From positions 1,550,001-1,614,000 of the forward strand of contig NZ_CP076128.1 in the NCBI RefSeq assembly GCF_018736065.1: DNA of 64,000 nt, read 5' to 3'. The translations under genes and the position numbers were made by a program. Each line of letters starts with the position of its first letter. Positions within the stretch are counted from its first letter, which is position 1. Of this stretch, positions 8,517 through 18,026 are shown piece after piece. Under the pieces are notes generated by a model. The model made no database searches and was not told the origin of the DNA. It was given only the letters and a program-made list of their open reading frames with translations. This DNA comes from Flammeovirga kamogawensis (GTDB lineage Bacteria; Bacteroidota; Bacteroidia; Cytophagales; Flammeovirgaceae).

Positions 8517-10052
8517 ATGCAGATTTTTTGTAAACATATTGTTTTATTCTTATTCATACTTCTAGGTTTGAATAGCATTACTCTAGAAGCAAAAACGCTT
8601 AAAAGAACTAATGTATTGTCGGCTCATAAAGAGAGAAGAATCTCTTTATGTCTTATGGATTTAGAAGATAAACCTATCTCTGATGCCCTCGTTTTATTTG
8701 ATCACAAAATTTATCATTCTAACTTAAGAGGTTATCTAGAGATAAAATCTGATCTAAAAATGAATATGGGATCAGGTTTAAGTGTTCTATCTTATTCTGT
8801 TAAGGATATAAATTATGATGGCAAAGAAGGATTATTTAAAATTAGATGCAAAAAACTAAATCCATCACGTCAAGAGCATGTATTTTTAAACATCTATTCA
8901 AATATCGAAAATGAAAATTTAATCAATAAAAAAGCTATTGCTGAGTTAAATCAAAATTTAGATAAAATTAAATTTCCTTCTCAACAACCATATTCTGAAC
9001 AAGATAAAATAGTACAATCATTTATTAATGCATTAAAAAGGCAACTTTCTGAAAAAGAAACATTACTTAGCAACTTTAAAAAAGAGAATCAAGTAATTGA
9101 TTATTCTCTTCAAAAAGAATCACTTGTATATATACTCTCTTCATTAATTTTACTTTTACTAAGTATTGGATTAATAGCCGTTGTCAGACGTTCTTATATT
9201 CAAAGAAAAAAAGTTGAAAATGTAAAAAATGAGCTTGATTCTGCAATGACACAAGTTAATGATCAGAACATAAAAATTAAAAATAGTTTAAGAGCTGCTC
9301 ATACAATACAAACTGCAATACTTCCTCCTATTGAATTACTAAAAAGTAAATTTTCTAACTTTTTCTCTATATATAGACCAAAAGATATTGTAAGTGGTGA
9401 TTTTTATTGGTATGCTGAAACACGCAATCAAGAAGGGCTTTTAATAAAATTTTTCGCACTTGTAGATTGTACAGGCCACGGTGTACCTGGAGCTCTAATG
9501 TCTATGATAGGTAAAAGTATATTACAGGAAATAATAGACAAAAATATGTCTAGAGACCCTGCCACTATTCTTAAAATACTTGATGAAAGAGTAATTGCCT
9601 ATCTACGCCAACAAGAAAATACTGTTAATGATGGGATGGAATTAGCCATTTGTAAATTTGTAGAACCAGAGCAAGAAGGACATACACCTTTACTCTATTT
9701 TGCAGGAGCAAAAAGTGACTTATATATTGTCAATAAAAAAGAACATTCTTTAGAAAGATATAGAGGAAATAGAGCTTCAATTGGAGGAACGATTAAGAAT
9801 AGTAAAGTTTTTCAAACTCAACAAATAAAAATTAATTATGGAGATCTTTTATTGTTAATTACAGATGGTATTTTAGATCAGAATAATCATGAAAATGAGA
9901 AGCTTGGACGTAAATATTTTGAAAGATATGTCAAAAACAATTTGGATCAACCTTTAAAAGATTTAGGAGATTTATTAGAAGCAGCTTTAGATGTTCATCA
10001 AGGCACAGTTCCTCAGAGAGATGATATTACTTTTATTGGTATTGAAGTATAA
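8517..10052 (+). CDS. Membrane-anchored SpoIIE/PP2C-type serine phosphatase
   Basis: A 511-residue signalling protein. An N-terminal signal or anchor segment (about 1-25) precedes a roughly 170-residue extracytoplasmic region without obvious repeats. One transmembrane helix lies near 198-222 (LVYILSSLILLLLSIG), then a coiled coil (about 228-260). The C-terminal SpoIIE phosphatase domain shows metal-binding GDFYW at about 294-298, DCTGHGVPGAL near 317-327, DGILDQ, and QRDDITFIGIEV at the end. It would sense something outside the cytoplasmic membrane and dephosphorylate a serine on a partner, typically an anti-sigma factor antagonist. No STAS or anti-sigma gene is adjacent, so the target is unknown. 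Confidence 0.85.
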   Translation: MQIFCKHIVLFLFILLGLNSITLEAKTLKRTNVLSAHKERRISLCLMDLEDKPISDALVLFDHKIYHSNLRGYLEIKSDLKMNMGSGLSVLSYSVKDINYDGKEGLFKIRCKKLNPSRQEHVFLNIYSNIENENLINKKAIAELNQNLDKIKFPSQQPYSEQDKIVQSFINALKRQLSEKETLLSNFKKENQVIDYSLQKESLVYILSSLILLLLSIGLIAVVRRSYIQRKKVENVKNELDSAMTQVNDQNIKIKNSLRAAHTIQTAILPPIELLKSKFSNFFSIYRPKDIVSGDFYWYAETRNQEGLLIKFFALVDCTGHGVPGALMSMIGKSILQEIIDKNMSRDPATILKILDERVIAYLRQQENTVNDGMELAICKFVEPEQEGHTPLLYFAGAKSDLYIVNKKEHSLERYRGNRASIGGTIKNSKVFQTQQIKINYGDLLLLITDGILDQNNHENEKLGRKYFERYVKNNLDQPLKDLGDLLEAALDVHQGTVPQRDDITFIGIEV

Positions 10053-10201
10053 TTTATTGAGACCTTTCGTTACTTTCTTACTCTTAAATTGATTAATTGG
10101 TATAGTTATCGTCTATTTTTTATAGATAGATTGGAGATTTGATTTATGAATGAAATTTTCTTACTAATTTACACGCTTAAAGCGACTTTTTAAATTTTTA
10201 T

Positions 10202-12025
10202 ATGGACCAGCATACTCCTGAAATTCTCTTAGAAATTAAAGACTTATCTATTTCTTTTAACCATGAAGAAAGAGGGCACCACGTTGCTGTTGATAATGTC
10301 AACTTTGTTTTAAACAAAGGGGAGACATTGGGTATTGTTGGCGAATCTGGTTCTGGAAAATCAGTCACTGCTTTATCATTATTACAACTCCTGCCAAAAA
10401 CTGGAGTAAATATTAATGGAGAAGCTGTATTTAACAGTAAAGACGGGAAAGTTGATTTATTAAAACTCAACAGACAGCAAATAAGAAAATACAGAGGTAG
10501 AGAAATCGGAATGATTTTCCAAGACCCTATGAGTTCTTTGAACCCTGTACTTACATGTGGGTATCAATTGATTGAGACAATTAAAATTCACGAAAAAATT
10601 AGTAATAGTGAAGCAAAAAAGAAAGCTTTAAAAACTTTTGAATTAGCTCAACTCAAAAACCCAAAGAAAGTATTTCATTCCTACCCGCATCAAATTTCTG
10701 GAGGACAAAAACAACGAGTACTTATTAGTATTGCTCTTGCTTGTAATCCAAGTTTATTAATTGCAGACGAACCAACCACTGCATTAGATGTTACTTCTCA
10801 GAAAGGTATTTTAGAACTGTTTAATCAGTTTAGAGATACAATGAATACTGCTTGTATGTTTATTTCCCATGACTTGGCAATTGTTGCTCAAATGGCGGAT
10901 AAAATTGCAGTAATGCGCAAAGGTAGAGTAGTAGAATATGGAACTGTATTTGATGTTTTTACAAATCCACAACATCCCTATACAAAAGGCTTACTTGCCT
11001 GTAGACCACGGATTGACATCATTCTTAAAAGATTGCCTACACTTAATGATTTTATTGAGGACAAAAATAGAACTGGTAAATCAAAAGCTCGTTTTATGTC
11101 TGTTGGGCAAGCTCTTATTTTAAATGCTCAAGACGAAGATGTTGTAAAAGAAACACAAAAACAGATTCTTGATAAACCTCCTATTCTAGAAGTTTCAAAC
11201 CTTTCTACAATATATCCTGTTAAGAAAAATATTTGGGGAAAAGTAACAAAAACATTTACTGCTGTAGATAATGTTACTTTCCAAGTAAACGAAGGTGAAA
11301 CGTTAGGATTAGTTGGTCGTTCAGGATGTGGAAAAACAACATTAGGGCGAAGTATTTTAAGGTTAATTGAACCAACATCTGGTAAAGTTCTCTTTGAAGG
11401 TAGAGATCTCTCTACAATGAAAAAAAGGGAATTAAATAAACTGAGAAGTGATATTCAGATTATCTTCCAAAACCCTTATACCTCTCTTAACCCTAGAAGT
11501 ACAATTGGCCAAGCGATTATTGAACCAATGAAAGTGCATAATATTTATTCTGACGAAAAAACGATGAAGCGTGAAGCTATTCGGTTATTAGAAACTGTTG
11601 GTTTAAGTAGTGCTTATATGAATAGATATCCTCATGAATTTTCTGGTGGTCAGCGCCAACGAATTTGCATAGCGAGAGCTTTATCAACAAAGCCAAAATT
11701 TATTATTTGCGATGAGTCTGTTTCTGCATTAGATGTTTCTGTTCAAGCAATGGTTTTAAACTTATTGTGTGATTTAAAAGAGGAATTTAACCTAACCTAT
11801 ATTTTTATATCACATGATTTAGCAGTCGTGAAATTCATTTCTGACCGAATTATAGTAATGGATAAAGGTGAGATTAAAGAATGGGGCTTATCTTACGATA
11901 TGTATCAATCACCAAAATCAGATGTTACCAAAAAACTTATTGAAGCTATACCAAGTGCAGACTTTAGCCAAATAAGAAAGAACATGATCAGAAGAAAAAT
12001 GATGTACAAAAAAAACACCCAATAG
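10202..12025 (+). CDS. Fused double-ATPase subunit of a peptide/nickel-type ABC transporter
   Basis: A 607-residue protein with two ABC ATPase domains, as in YejF or GsiA. Domain 1 has Walker A GESGSGKS near residues 46-53, signature SGGQKQR near 166 and Walker [10 protein letters not shown] near 188. Domain 2 has GRSGCGKT near 370, SGGQRQR near 481 and a Walker B ending CDESVSALD, where Glu is followed by Ser as in this class. Oligopeptide-type tails follow both (HPYTKGLL after the first). It would energise import of peptides or similar solutes. No permease or binding protein gene is next to it, so those subunits must be elsewhere. Confidence 0.9.
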   Translation: MDQHTPEILLEIKDLSISFNHEERGHHVAVDNVNFVLNKGETLGIVGESGSGKSVTALSLLQLLPKTGVNINGEAVFNSKDGKVDLLKLNRQQIRKYRGREIGMIFQDPMSSLNPVLTCGYQLIETIKIHEKISNSEAKKKALKTFELAQLKNPKKVFHSYPHQISGGQKQRVLISIALACNPSLLIADEPTTALDVTSQKGILELFNQFRDTMNTACMFISHDLAIVAQMADKIAVMRKGRVVEYGTVFDVFTNPQHPYTKGLLACRPRIDIILKRLPTLNDFIEDKNRTGKSKARFMSVGQALILNAQDEDVVKETQKQILDKPPILEVSNLSTIYPVKKNIWGKVTKTFTAVDNVTFQVNEGETLGLVGRSGCGKTTLGRSILRLIEPTSGKVLFEGRDLSTMKKRELNKLRSDIQIIFQNPYTSLNPRSTIGQAIIEPMKVHNIYSDEKTMKREAIRLLETVGLSSAYMNRYPHEFSGGQRQRICIARALSTKPKFIICDESVSALDVSVQAMVLNLLCDLKEEFNLTYIFISHDLAVVKFISDRIIVMDKGEIKEWGLSYDMYQSPKSDVTKKLIEAIPSADFSQIRKNMIRRKMMYKKNTQ

Positions 12026-12051
12026 CTTAAATAATACCATTGCGTGTTTTT
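12011..12051. terminator. Terminator overlapping the end of the ABC transporter gene
   Basis: AAAAACAC (12011-12018) pairs with GTGTTTTT (12044-12051), and inner CAAT/ATTG pairs extend the stem. The stop codon lies inside the left part of the structure. Confidence 0.5.
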
Positions 12052-12076
12052 ATACTTATTGAGATCTAGTAATTCA

Positions 12077-13516
12077 CTAGAACTTATTATCTACAATATT
12101 AATAAAGTCCATAACAGCACTTGTAGTAAAATCCCACTCATACTGCTGTGCATAATCCGATTTAATTAAACCAATTGCCTCAGTATAATCTTTACAATTA
12201 TCTAACTTTTCAATTGCAAGGTTCATTACGTCTGCATTATTATCAAATAACTCTTTTTGGAATACAAATTTCTGATTAATATTTATTGATGCCTTAATAC
12301 TGGCATCATTAGAAGATGCTCCTCTTAACTTATCTAATAAAGTTGTTTGCTCTCCTTCCTCATGCACTGTATTATTTAATGCTTGTAGAACATCTGGAGT
12401 ATCATTAATAGGTTCTTCCTCCTCAGAAGTTTCACCTACAATGTCATCATTAACTACTTCTTCGATTTCTTTATCTTCATCTTCTCCAAAATGAATTACT
12501 GTAACTTCAGATTCAGAAGATGCTAAACTCTCTAATGAAGATTCCAATGCATTTTCAAAAGATGAATCTTCTGTTTCATTAACTGCTTCTTCCTCTTTTT
12601 CTTTAGGTAAATCTACTTCAGTTATTGAATTTGATTCTAAATCCAAGTTTACTTCTTCTAACTCTACAACAACAGGTTCTACTTCAGAACTTAATTCTTC
12701 TAATGTCTCCTCTTCTTTCTCCTCTTCGGCAGTAATTAAAGTTTCCTCTTTTTCTTCCTCAATTTCTTTTTCTGCTTCTAAATCAAAACTTATAATATCT
12801 TCAGATAACTTTTCAATATCAATTGATGCTTTCTCTGAATCTAAATCAATATTTTTCTCTTGAACAGGAGGTTGATCTAAATACCCTGGGTGCAATTCAA
12901 ACAATCCTACAGGTAATACTTCATTAAATAATGCTACTATATTTTTAGGATCATCTATTAATTCAGGATGATGAGATATAGTATTTCTAGCAATATTAAT
13001 AGCATCAATTCTACTAATATTAACTGACGCTTCTTCTTCTAAAGCTAAAAGTACTTGAGCAGATAGTTTTGGATGTATTTTTATATACCCAAACATCGGT
13101 ACTAAATAATTCTTTAAAGGAATCTTCATTCCCTGCATTCCAAAAAACTCTTCGTAAAAAATTTCTGGAGCAAATGTAAGAACAAGTACATCTCTTACAG
13201 CTTTTTGTAAAAGAGGCAAGAAATGTATGCGTGAAATATTTATATTTTTAGATAGTGCATTCATTAAATGCTCTAATGAAGTACGAACGGAATCTGCTGA
13301 ATAATCAAAGTAAGGACTTTGAATACGAACAGCTTCTTTCTGCCAGGTTTCAAATATTCTCTTTAAAACAAATAAATTGACGCTTTCTATAGTCGTCAAA
13401 TTAGTAATTTGAATTCCTGTTATATAATTATGTTTTGAGAAGAAATCATCACAAATAGCGTCTGCAAATTTTTCAGAATAAATATCTATTGCAGCTAGAT
13501 TTGGTTTATTGCTCAT
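12077..13516 (-). CDS. Unknown protein with a long Glu-rich middle region (479 aa)
   Basis: I do not recognise this protein. The ATG at 13516 (MSNKPNLAAIDIYSEKFAD) is chosen over a TTG six codons upstream. Residues 1 to about 215 look like an all-helical globular domain with short hydrophobic helices and no signal peptide. Residues about 225-400 are dominated by Glu, Asp and Ser (runs such as EEKEEETLEE), likely disordered. The last 75 residues are again compact and helical, ending in a stretch rich in aromatic residues. It is a cytoplasmic protein by composition. It converges on the ABC transporter gene and stands alone. Glu-rich linkers of this type often join two interaction domains; no function is claimed. 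Confidence 0.7.
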   Translation of the reverse strand: MSNKPNLAAIDIYSEKFADAICDDFFSKHNYITGIQITNLTTIESVNLFVLKRIFETWQKEAVRIQSPYFDYSADSVRTSLEHLMNALSKNINISRIHFLPLLQKAVRDVLVLTFAPEIFYEEFFGMQGMKIPLKNYLVPMFGYIKIHPKLSAQVLLALEEEASVNISRIDAINIARNTISHHPELIDDPKNIVALFNEVLPVGLFELHPGYLDQPPVQEKNIDLDSEKASIDIEKLSEDIISFDLEAEKEIEEEKEETLITAEEEKEEETLEELSSEVEPVVVELEEVNLDLESNSITEVDLPKEKEEEAVNETEDSSFENALESSLESLASSESEVTVIHFGEDEDKEIEEVVNDDIVGETSEEEEPINDTPDVLQALNNTVHEEGEQTTLLDKLRGASSNDASIKASININQKFVFQKELFDNNADVMNLAIEKLDNCKDYTEAIGLIKSDYAQQYEWDFTTSAVMDFINIVDNKF

Positions 13517-13919
13517 ATTAAAAGTATGGTCCAAGGGAATATTTAATACTAATATAGTGCGTAGGAGTCAAATCTAAAAAAAAGTTTACATTGTTCTTTA
13601 AGAATAGTTAAGATTATCTTCTTTTTGTCACTTTCTTACCAAGAGAATACAATAAGAGTCACATTTTAAAGAATTAAAATTACATACGACAAAAATAAAA
13701 TGCAGTTTAATATTGAAGCAAAGCCAAAAATTACAATACCTCCTAATACAACATTTTATAAAATTCTGTCCTTTTTTATGGAGTAAATTATAGCTTAAAT
13801 TGATGAACTACATTAAAGTTTATTATATTAAAGAAAAGAATACTTGTGTTTCAAGTTTGAAACCTTAATTTTGTGTTGACTATGCGCATTCAGTCAAACA
13901 AACACTATTTAAAGAGTTT
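13517..13919. other. Intergenic region between divergent genes
   Basis: About 400 bases that hold the promoters of two divergent genes. I find no credible reading frame; the longest ATG-started one (13803 onward) is about 21 codons. The only clear structure is the inverted repeat at 13876-13897. Confidence 0.6.
13876..13897. promoter_or_regulatory. Inverted repeat upstream of the small lipoprotein gene
   Basis: TTGACT (13876-13881) and AGTCAA (13892-13897) flank the palindrome ATGCGCAT (13882-13889). The repeat ends 22 bases before the ATG at 13920. It could be an operator or a leader hairpin; no regulator is identified. Confidence 0.35.
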
Positions 13920-14150
13920 ATGAAAAAGTTTTTTATCTATAGCAGTGTTCTTGCTCTTTTAGCAACACTAACTTCGTGTTTTGGCCAACACAACCACGCT
14001 CCTAATCCGGGTGTTCATTTAAACAGTAAAAGAATCTACGGGCCAAGCAGAGATGCAGCTCCAGAGCAATTGGAAAATCAATATCCAAAAGCTGATTCTG
14101 AACTTTTAATGAGAGTTGAAGACATTCGTAATAAGTTATATCCTAACTAG
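13920..14150 (+). CDS. Small hypothetical lipoprotein (76 aa)
   Basis: A 76-residue protein beginning MKKFFIYSSVLALLATLTSC, a clear lipoprotein signal peptide with lipid Cys at 20. The mature part has about 56 polar residues, including QHNHAPNPGVHLNSKR and a C-terminal helix VEDIRNKLYPN. It has its own terminator 22 bases downstream and an inverted repeat just upstream, so it is a stand-alone unit. No family is recognised. Size and signal peptide favour a real envelope protein. Confidence 0.7.
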   Translation: MKKFFIYSSVLALLATLTSCFGQHNHAPNPGVHLNSKRIYGPSRDAAPEQLENQYPKADSELLMRVEDIRNKLYPN

Positions 14151-14172
14151 GAAATAATTCGTTATAAAGAAG

Positions 14173-14201
14173 ACACCTTTTTCAGTAGTTGGAAAAGGTG
14201 T
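14173..14201. terminator. Terminator of the small lipoprotein gene
   Basis: ACACCTTTTTC (14173-14183) pairs with GGAAAAGGTGT (14191-14201), followed by a T run. It lies between convergent genes and runs into the stop codon of the DnaJ-TPR gene. Confidence 0.75.
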
Positions 14202-14205
14202 TTTT

Positions 14206-15390
14206 TTATTGGCAATTTTCAGATAACCAATTCGTTGCTTGTAAATGACCTAAATTAGTTGCTTTACGCATGGCAACACATGCAGCATTATTTTCACCTT
14301 TTCCTTTAAAAGCTAATCCTAATAAATAATTGAGTTTTGGATCATTCGGTTTTAATCTAAGCGACCATTTACAATCTCTTATTACATGCTCGTATTCCCC
14401 TCTTTCCATATGTAGACGTGCTCTCAAAAAATAAATAGCAAGGTGTGTATATGGTATTTCATTACCTTCTAAAACTAAAGCATAAGCATCTCCATAAAAG
14501 TCTTTATAATACTCTACAGTTACATCCACTCCTTTAGTTAAAACTTCTATTGCTCTTTCAGAATCATTGAATCCTGAAGCATAAACTTCAGAAAATGCAG
14601 GGTAGATTGATAAATCATATTTGTTTTTCTGAATCAAATAATTGAAGGTCACTTCTGCTCCCTTATAATTCCCTTTATTGAACTGTGCAATAGCTAATTG
14701 CCATAACATTTCTACAGGTGTTTTCTCCTTTAACTCATGTTGTACATCACCAACAACTTGAATTACTTTTTCATATTCCCCCTCTTCAAAAAGAAATAAA
14801 GAATACTCCTCAATTTCTGATAAAAGGCTATCATAGATCTCATTGCTACGATCCGAAAAATAAGTAAGTTTATAATGGAGTGAATCTGCTTTTATTAAGG
14901 CTTTTCCATAATTACCATTATCAGATAAATACAAAACTTTATTAATCTCTTGTTTTTCTGATGAAATTCGTCTTTGCTCTTCTTTATTTTCAAAGTAGTT
15001 ATGCGTCACAATAAATAAGAACACAACACCTATTAAGACGGCTGTAGTACCTAGCCCCCACATTATTACCTCTTTATCTTCTTTTTCTTTATCGGCTTGT
15101 GAATAAGCAGGTTTATAATTTATTAATGCCTCAGATTTTTTCTTAAAATTTTCTTCTTCTTGCTCTTCTTCTAACCGAGTATACTTTAACCATTCGTCAT
15201 ACATTAACCTTTGGTAAGGGTCTGAAAGGTTTTGGTAGGCAGTAGAAATTAATTTAAAATATTCTTCAGATTTGAGGTTGTTTTTATTTTTATCAGGGTG
15301 GTATTTTTTGGCCATTACTTTATAAGCCTTCTTAATTTCGGAAGGAGTAGCAGTAGTGTTTATTTCTAGTATTTCGTAATAAGAAAACAT
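14206..15390 (-). CDS. Membrane-anchored DnaJ-domain protein with TPR repeats
   Basis: A 394-residue protein. Residues 1-66 are a J domain with HPD at 31-33, the DnaK-contacting motif. A charged linker leads to one membrane helix at about 107-130 (WGLGTTAVLIGVVFLFIV). The remaining 260 residues form helical pairs with TPR-like spacing, for example FNKGNYKGAEVTFNYLI and LKPNDPKLNYLLGLAFKGKGENNAAC near the end. With the J domain in the cytoplasm, the TPR part would face the periplasm, so the protein could link DnaK to an envelope process. It lacks the Gly/Phe and zinc regions of true DnaJ. The topology is inferred from charge. Confidence 0.8.
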   Translation of the reverse strand: MFSYYEILEINTTATPSEIKKAYKVMAKKYHPDKNKNNLKSEEYFKLISTAYQNLSDPYQRLMYDEWLKYTRLEEEQEEENFKKKSEALINYKPAYSQADKEKEDKEVIMWGLGTTAVLIGVVFLFIVTHNYFENKEEQRRISSEKQEINKVLYLSDNGNYGKALIKADSLHYKLTYFSDRSNEIYDSLLSEIEEYSLFLFEEGEYEKVIQVVGDVQHELKEKTPVEMLWQLAIAQFNKGNYKGAEVTFNYLIQKNKYDLSIYPAFSEVYASGFNDSERAIEVLTKGVDVTVEYYKDFYGDAYALVLEGNEIPYTHLAIYFLRARLHMERGEYEHVIRDCKWSLRLKPNDPKLNYLLGLAFKGKGENNAACVAMRKATNLGHLQATNWLSENCQ

Positions 15391-15599
15391 AAAAAACCTG
15401 TTTTAATATAATAAAGCCTATACCGATTGAAATTGTTTAAGATGAACACTTTACACATAATTTAACTAATCAAACTAAAACAAAGTATATAAAAACAAAA
15501 AATGGATAATTATTGTCATTAATTGATCTAAATCAGTTTATTCTTGATGATCTTTTGTGTTTATTTGCGCAAAGAAAAACTTCTTAAAATATTATCAAG

Positions 15600-17324
15600 A
15601 TGGATCAAATAATAAACCAAAATGTTGCTGCATGGTTAGAAGGACCTTTCGACGATGCAACAAAACAAGAAATTAAACGCCTACAAGCAGAAGACACTCA
15701 AGAATTAAAAGAAAGTTTCTACAAATCACTAGATTTTGGAACAGGTGGTCTACGTGGTATTATGGGAGTTGGTACTAACAGAATGAACAAATACACAGTT
15801 GGTATGGCTACTCAAGGCCTTGCCAATTATGTAAAACAAGAAGTTGAAGGTACTCCTAAAGCTGCAATTGCATATGACTGTAGAAATAACAGTGCATATT
15901 TTGCAGAAGTAGCTGCAAACGTATTAGCTGCTACAGGATTTACAGTCTATTTATTCGATGCTTTACGCCCTACTCCAGAATTATCTTTTGCAATTAGAGA
16001 GTTAGGATGCCACACTGGTATTGTAATTACTGCATCTCATAACCCTAGAGAATACAATGGCTTTAAAGCCTATTGGTCTGATGGTGGACAGGTTGTTGCT
16101 CCTCATGATACAAACATTGTTAACGAAGTTCGTAAAATCGAATCTATTGATGATGTCAACTGGGAAGGTGGAGAAGGTTCAGTAATTAAAATCAATAAAG
16201 AAGTTGATGAGCCATATTTAAAAATGCTTGAGGGACTTTGTATCTCACCAGAAGCAATCAAAGATCAAAAAGATTTAAAAATTGTTTTCACTTCAATTCA
16301 TGGTACAGGTATTACAATGGTACCACCAATCTTGGAACGTCTAGGATTTGAAAATGTACATATTATTGAAGAGCAAAAAGTTACAGATGGTAACTTCCCT
16401 ACTGTAGTTTATCCAAACCCAGAAGAAGCAGAAGCATTAAGTATGGCGCTTGCAAAAGCAAAAGAAATTGATGCTGATATCCTTTTAGGTACTGATCCAG
16501 ATGCTGACCGTGTTGGTATTGCAATTAAAAACCATAAAGGTGAGTGGACGTTATTAAACGGTAACCAAACTGCTGCTCTTTTATTTAATTATGTAATTTC
16601 TGCTCGTAAGAAAGCTGGTTTAAATAAAGAGAATGATTTCGTTTGTAAGACAATTGTTACTACAGACTTAATCGACCGTTTTGCTGCTGCACATAACATG
16701 CCTTGTTACAATGTTTTAACTGGGTTTAAATTTATTGCAGAAGTAATTAAAGAAAAAGAAGGCAAAGAAAACTTTATTGTTGGAGGTGAAGAATCTTACG
16801 GTTACCTTATTGGTGATGCTGTTCGTGATAAAGATGCTATCGCTGCTTCTGCAATGATTTGTGAAATGGCTGCTTTCTATAAAAATGAAGGTAAATCTAT
16901 GTTCGATCAGCTAATTGATATTTATGCTGAACATGGTTACTTTAAAGAAAAACTTATTTCTATTACAAAGAAAGGAATGAGTGGTGCAGACGAAATCGCT
17001 CAGATGATGAAAGATCTTCGTTCTAATCCTCCTGCCACTATTAATGGCTCAAAAGTTTTAGAAATGAGGGATTACCAGTCTTCTATTTCAACAGATTTAC
17101 AAACTAAAGAAGAAACAGTAATTGATCTACCAAAATCTAATGTACTTCAATTCTTATTAGAAGATGGTACTAAGATTTCTGCTAGACCTTCTGGTACTGA
17201 ACCAAAGATCAAATTCTACTTTAGTGTAAATACTTCTTTAAGTTCTGCTGATGAATATGATGCGGCGGATGAAGTACTTGAGACTAAAGTTGCTAAGATT
17301 ATTGAAGATATGAAATTGAACTAA
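15600..17324 (+). CDS. Phosphoglucomutase/phosphomannomutase family enzyme
   Basis: A 574-residue phospho-sugar mutase that interconverts sugar 1- and 6-phosphates, most likely glucose. All four active-site blocks are intact: TASHNPREYNG near 143-153 with the phosphoserine, the metal-binding GTDPDADRVG near 297-306, the sugar-binding GGEESYGYLIG near 395-405, and the phosphate-binding RPSGTEPK near 528-535. The early GTGGLRGIMG motif places it in the longer PgcA-type subgroup common in Bacteroidota and Firmicutes. It stands alone and ends in a strong terminator. Glucose versus mannose specificity cannot be fixed from sequence alone. Confidence 0.9.
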   Translation: MDQIINQNVAAWLEGPFDDATKQEIKRLQAEDTQELKESFYKSLDFGTGGLRGIMGVGTNRMNKYTVGMATQGLANYVKQEVEGTPKAAIAYDCRNNSAYFAEVAANVLAATGFTVYLFDALRPTPELSFAIRELGCHTGIVITASHNPREYNGFKAYWSDGGQVVAPHDTNIVNEVRKIESIDDVNWEGGEGSVIKINKEVDEPYLKMLEGLCISPEAIKDQKDLKIVFTSIHGTGITMVPPILERLGFENVHIIEEQKVTDGNFPTVVYPNPEEAEALSMALAKAKEIDADILLGTDPDADRVGIAIKNHKGEWTLLNGNQTAALLFNYVISARKKAGLNKENDFVCKTIVTTDLIDRFAAAHNMPCYNVLTGFKFIAEVIKEKEGKENFIVGGEESYGYLIGDAVRDKDAIAASAMICEMAAFYKNEGKSMFDQLIDIYAEHGYFKEKLISITKKGMSGADEIAQMMKDLRSNPPATINGSKVLEMRDYQSSISTDLQTKEETVIDLPKSNVLQFLLEDGTKISARPSGTEPKIKFYFSVNTSLSSADEYDAADEVLETKVAKIIEDMKLN

Positions 17325-17351
17325 TCATTCAATTCAAATTATCATATAAAG

Positions 17352-17388
17352 AAAACCGTATTAGCGTTAAAATACTCTAATACGGTTT
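17352..17388 (+). terminator. Terminator of the phosphoglucomutase gene
   Basis: AAAACCGTATTAG (17352-17364) pairs perfectly with CTAATACGGTTTT (17376-17388), followed by TCTTTTTTT. The 13-bp stem is one of the strongest in the window. Confidence 0.85.
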
Positions 17389-17536
17389 TTCTTTTTTTAA
17401 GAGTATTACTCATTGTTAAAGGAATGTGGTTAAAAAAAGTATTATAATAGAAAAACATTTGTGAAAAACTCCTTCCCTTTCCAACCAATTACCTGTATTG
17501 CCGTTGATTATACTATGATAAAAATGTCATTAGGCA

Positions 17537-17911
17537 ATGGAGAAAACAACTACAATAAAATATCGTAACATTCTAATTAGAGAACAGCAATACTTATTTA
17601 TTACTGTATTGTTTTTAGTTATTGGAAGTATTCCATTTATGACCGGGAGTTTTAAAATTACACCTCCTATTATGGACCATTCTGTAGATGAAGGAGAATT
17701 AATTAATGATGAAGTTTTAATAAGTACACATAGTACTCCAACTGTAAGTTCTTCAATTATGATATTTGACTCAGAACCAGTCCCTTCAAAAGACAGACAT
17801 CCCGTTAATGAACGTCTATTTTATATAATATTTTCGGCAGTAGTTATTTTTATCGTGTACCCTGTTCGCTATTTAATTTACCTCCTTAATTACCTTTTAG
17901 AATTAGAATAA
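17537..17911 (+). CDS. Hypothetical membrane protein with two helices (124 aa)
   Basis: The protein has one helix near residues 18-36 (YLFITVLFLVIGSIPFM), a polar loop of about 55 residues, and a second strongly hydrophobic segment near 94-121. By the positive-inside rule the loop probably faces the periplasm. No family is recognised. It is followed after 115 bases by an outer-membrane-type protein gene on the same strand, and the two could be related in function. Codon use looks normal for the window. Confidence 0.6.
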   Translation: MEKTTTIKYRNILIREQQYLFITVLFLVIGSIPFMTGSFKITPPIMDHSVDEGELINDEVLISTHSTPTVSSSIMIFDSEPVPSKDRHPVNERLFYIIFSAVVIFIVYPVRYLIYLLNYLLELE

Positions 17912-18026
17912 TTTATAAATAATTGTTATTTTTTTAACTTATTTTAAAATAAGAGAATACAAATAGTAATGTTAGCATATAGATCAGTAGTTTTACTGTT
18001 GATTTTATTAACTCTTATATTACTGA

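Noticed and set aside
10198-10470. 90-codon minus-strand frame over the start of the ABC transporter gene
   Set aside because: It lies entirely opposite conserved Walker A coding sequence and has no promoter or family features.
12065-12081. Inverted repeat CTAGT-AATTC-ACTAG near the end of the acidic-protein gene
   Set aside because: It is five bases per arm, overlaps the stop codon region and has no T run. The stem at 12011-12051 is a better terminator.
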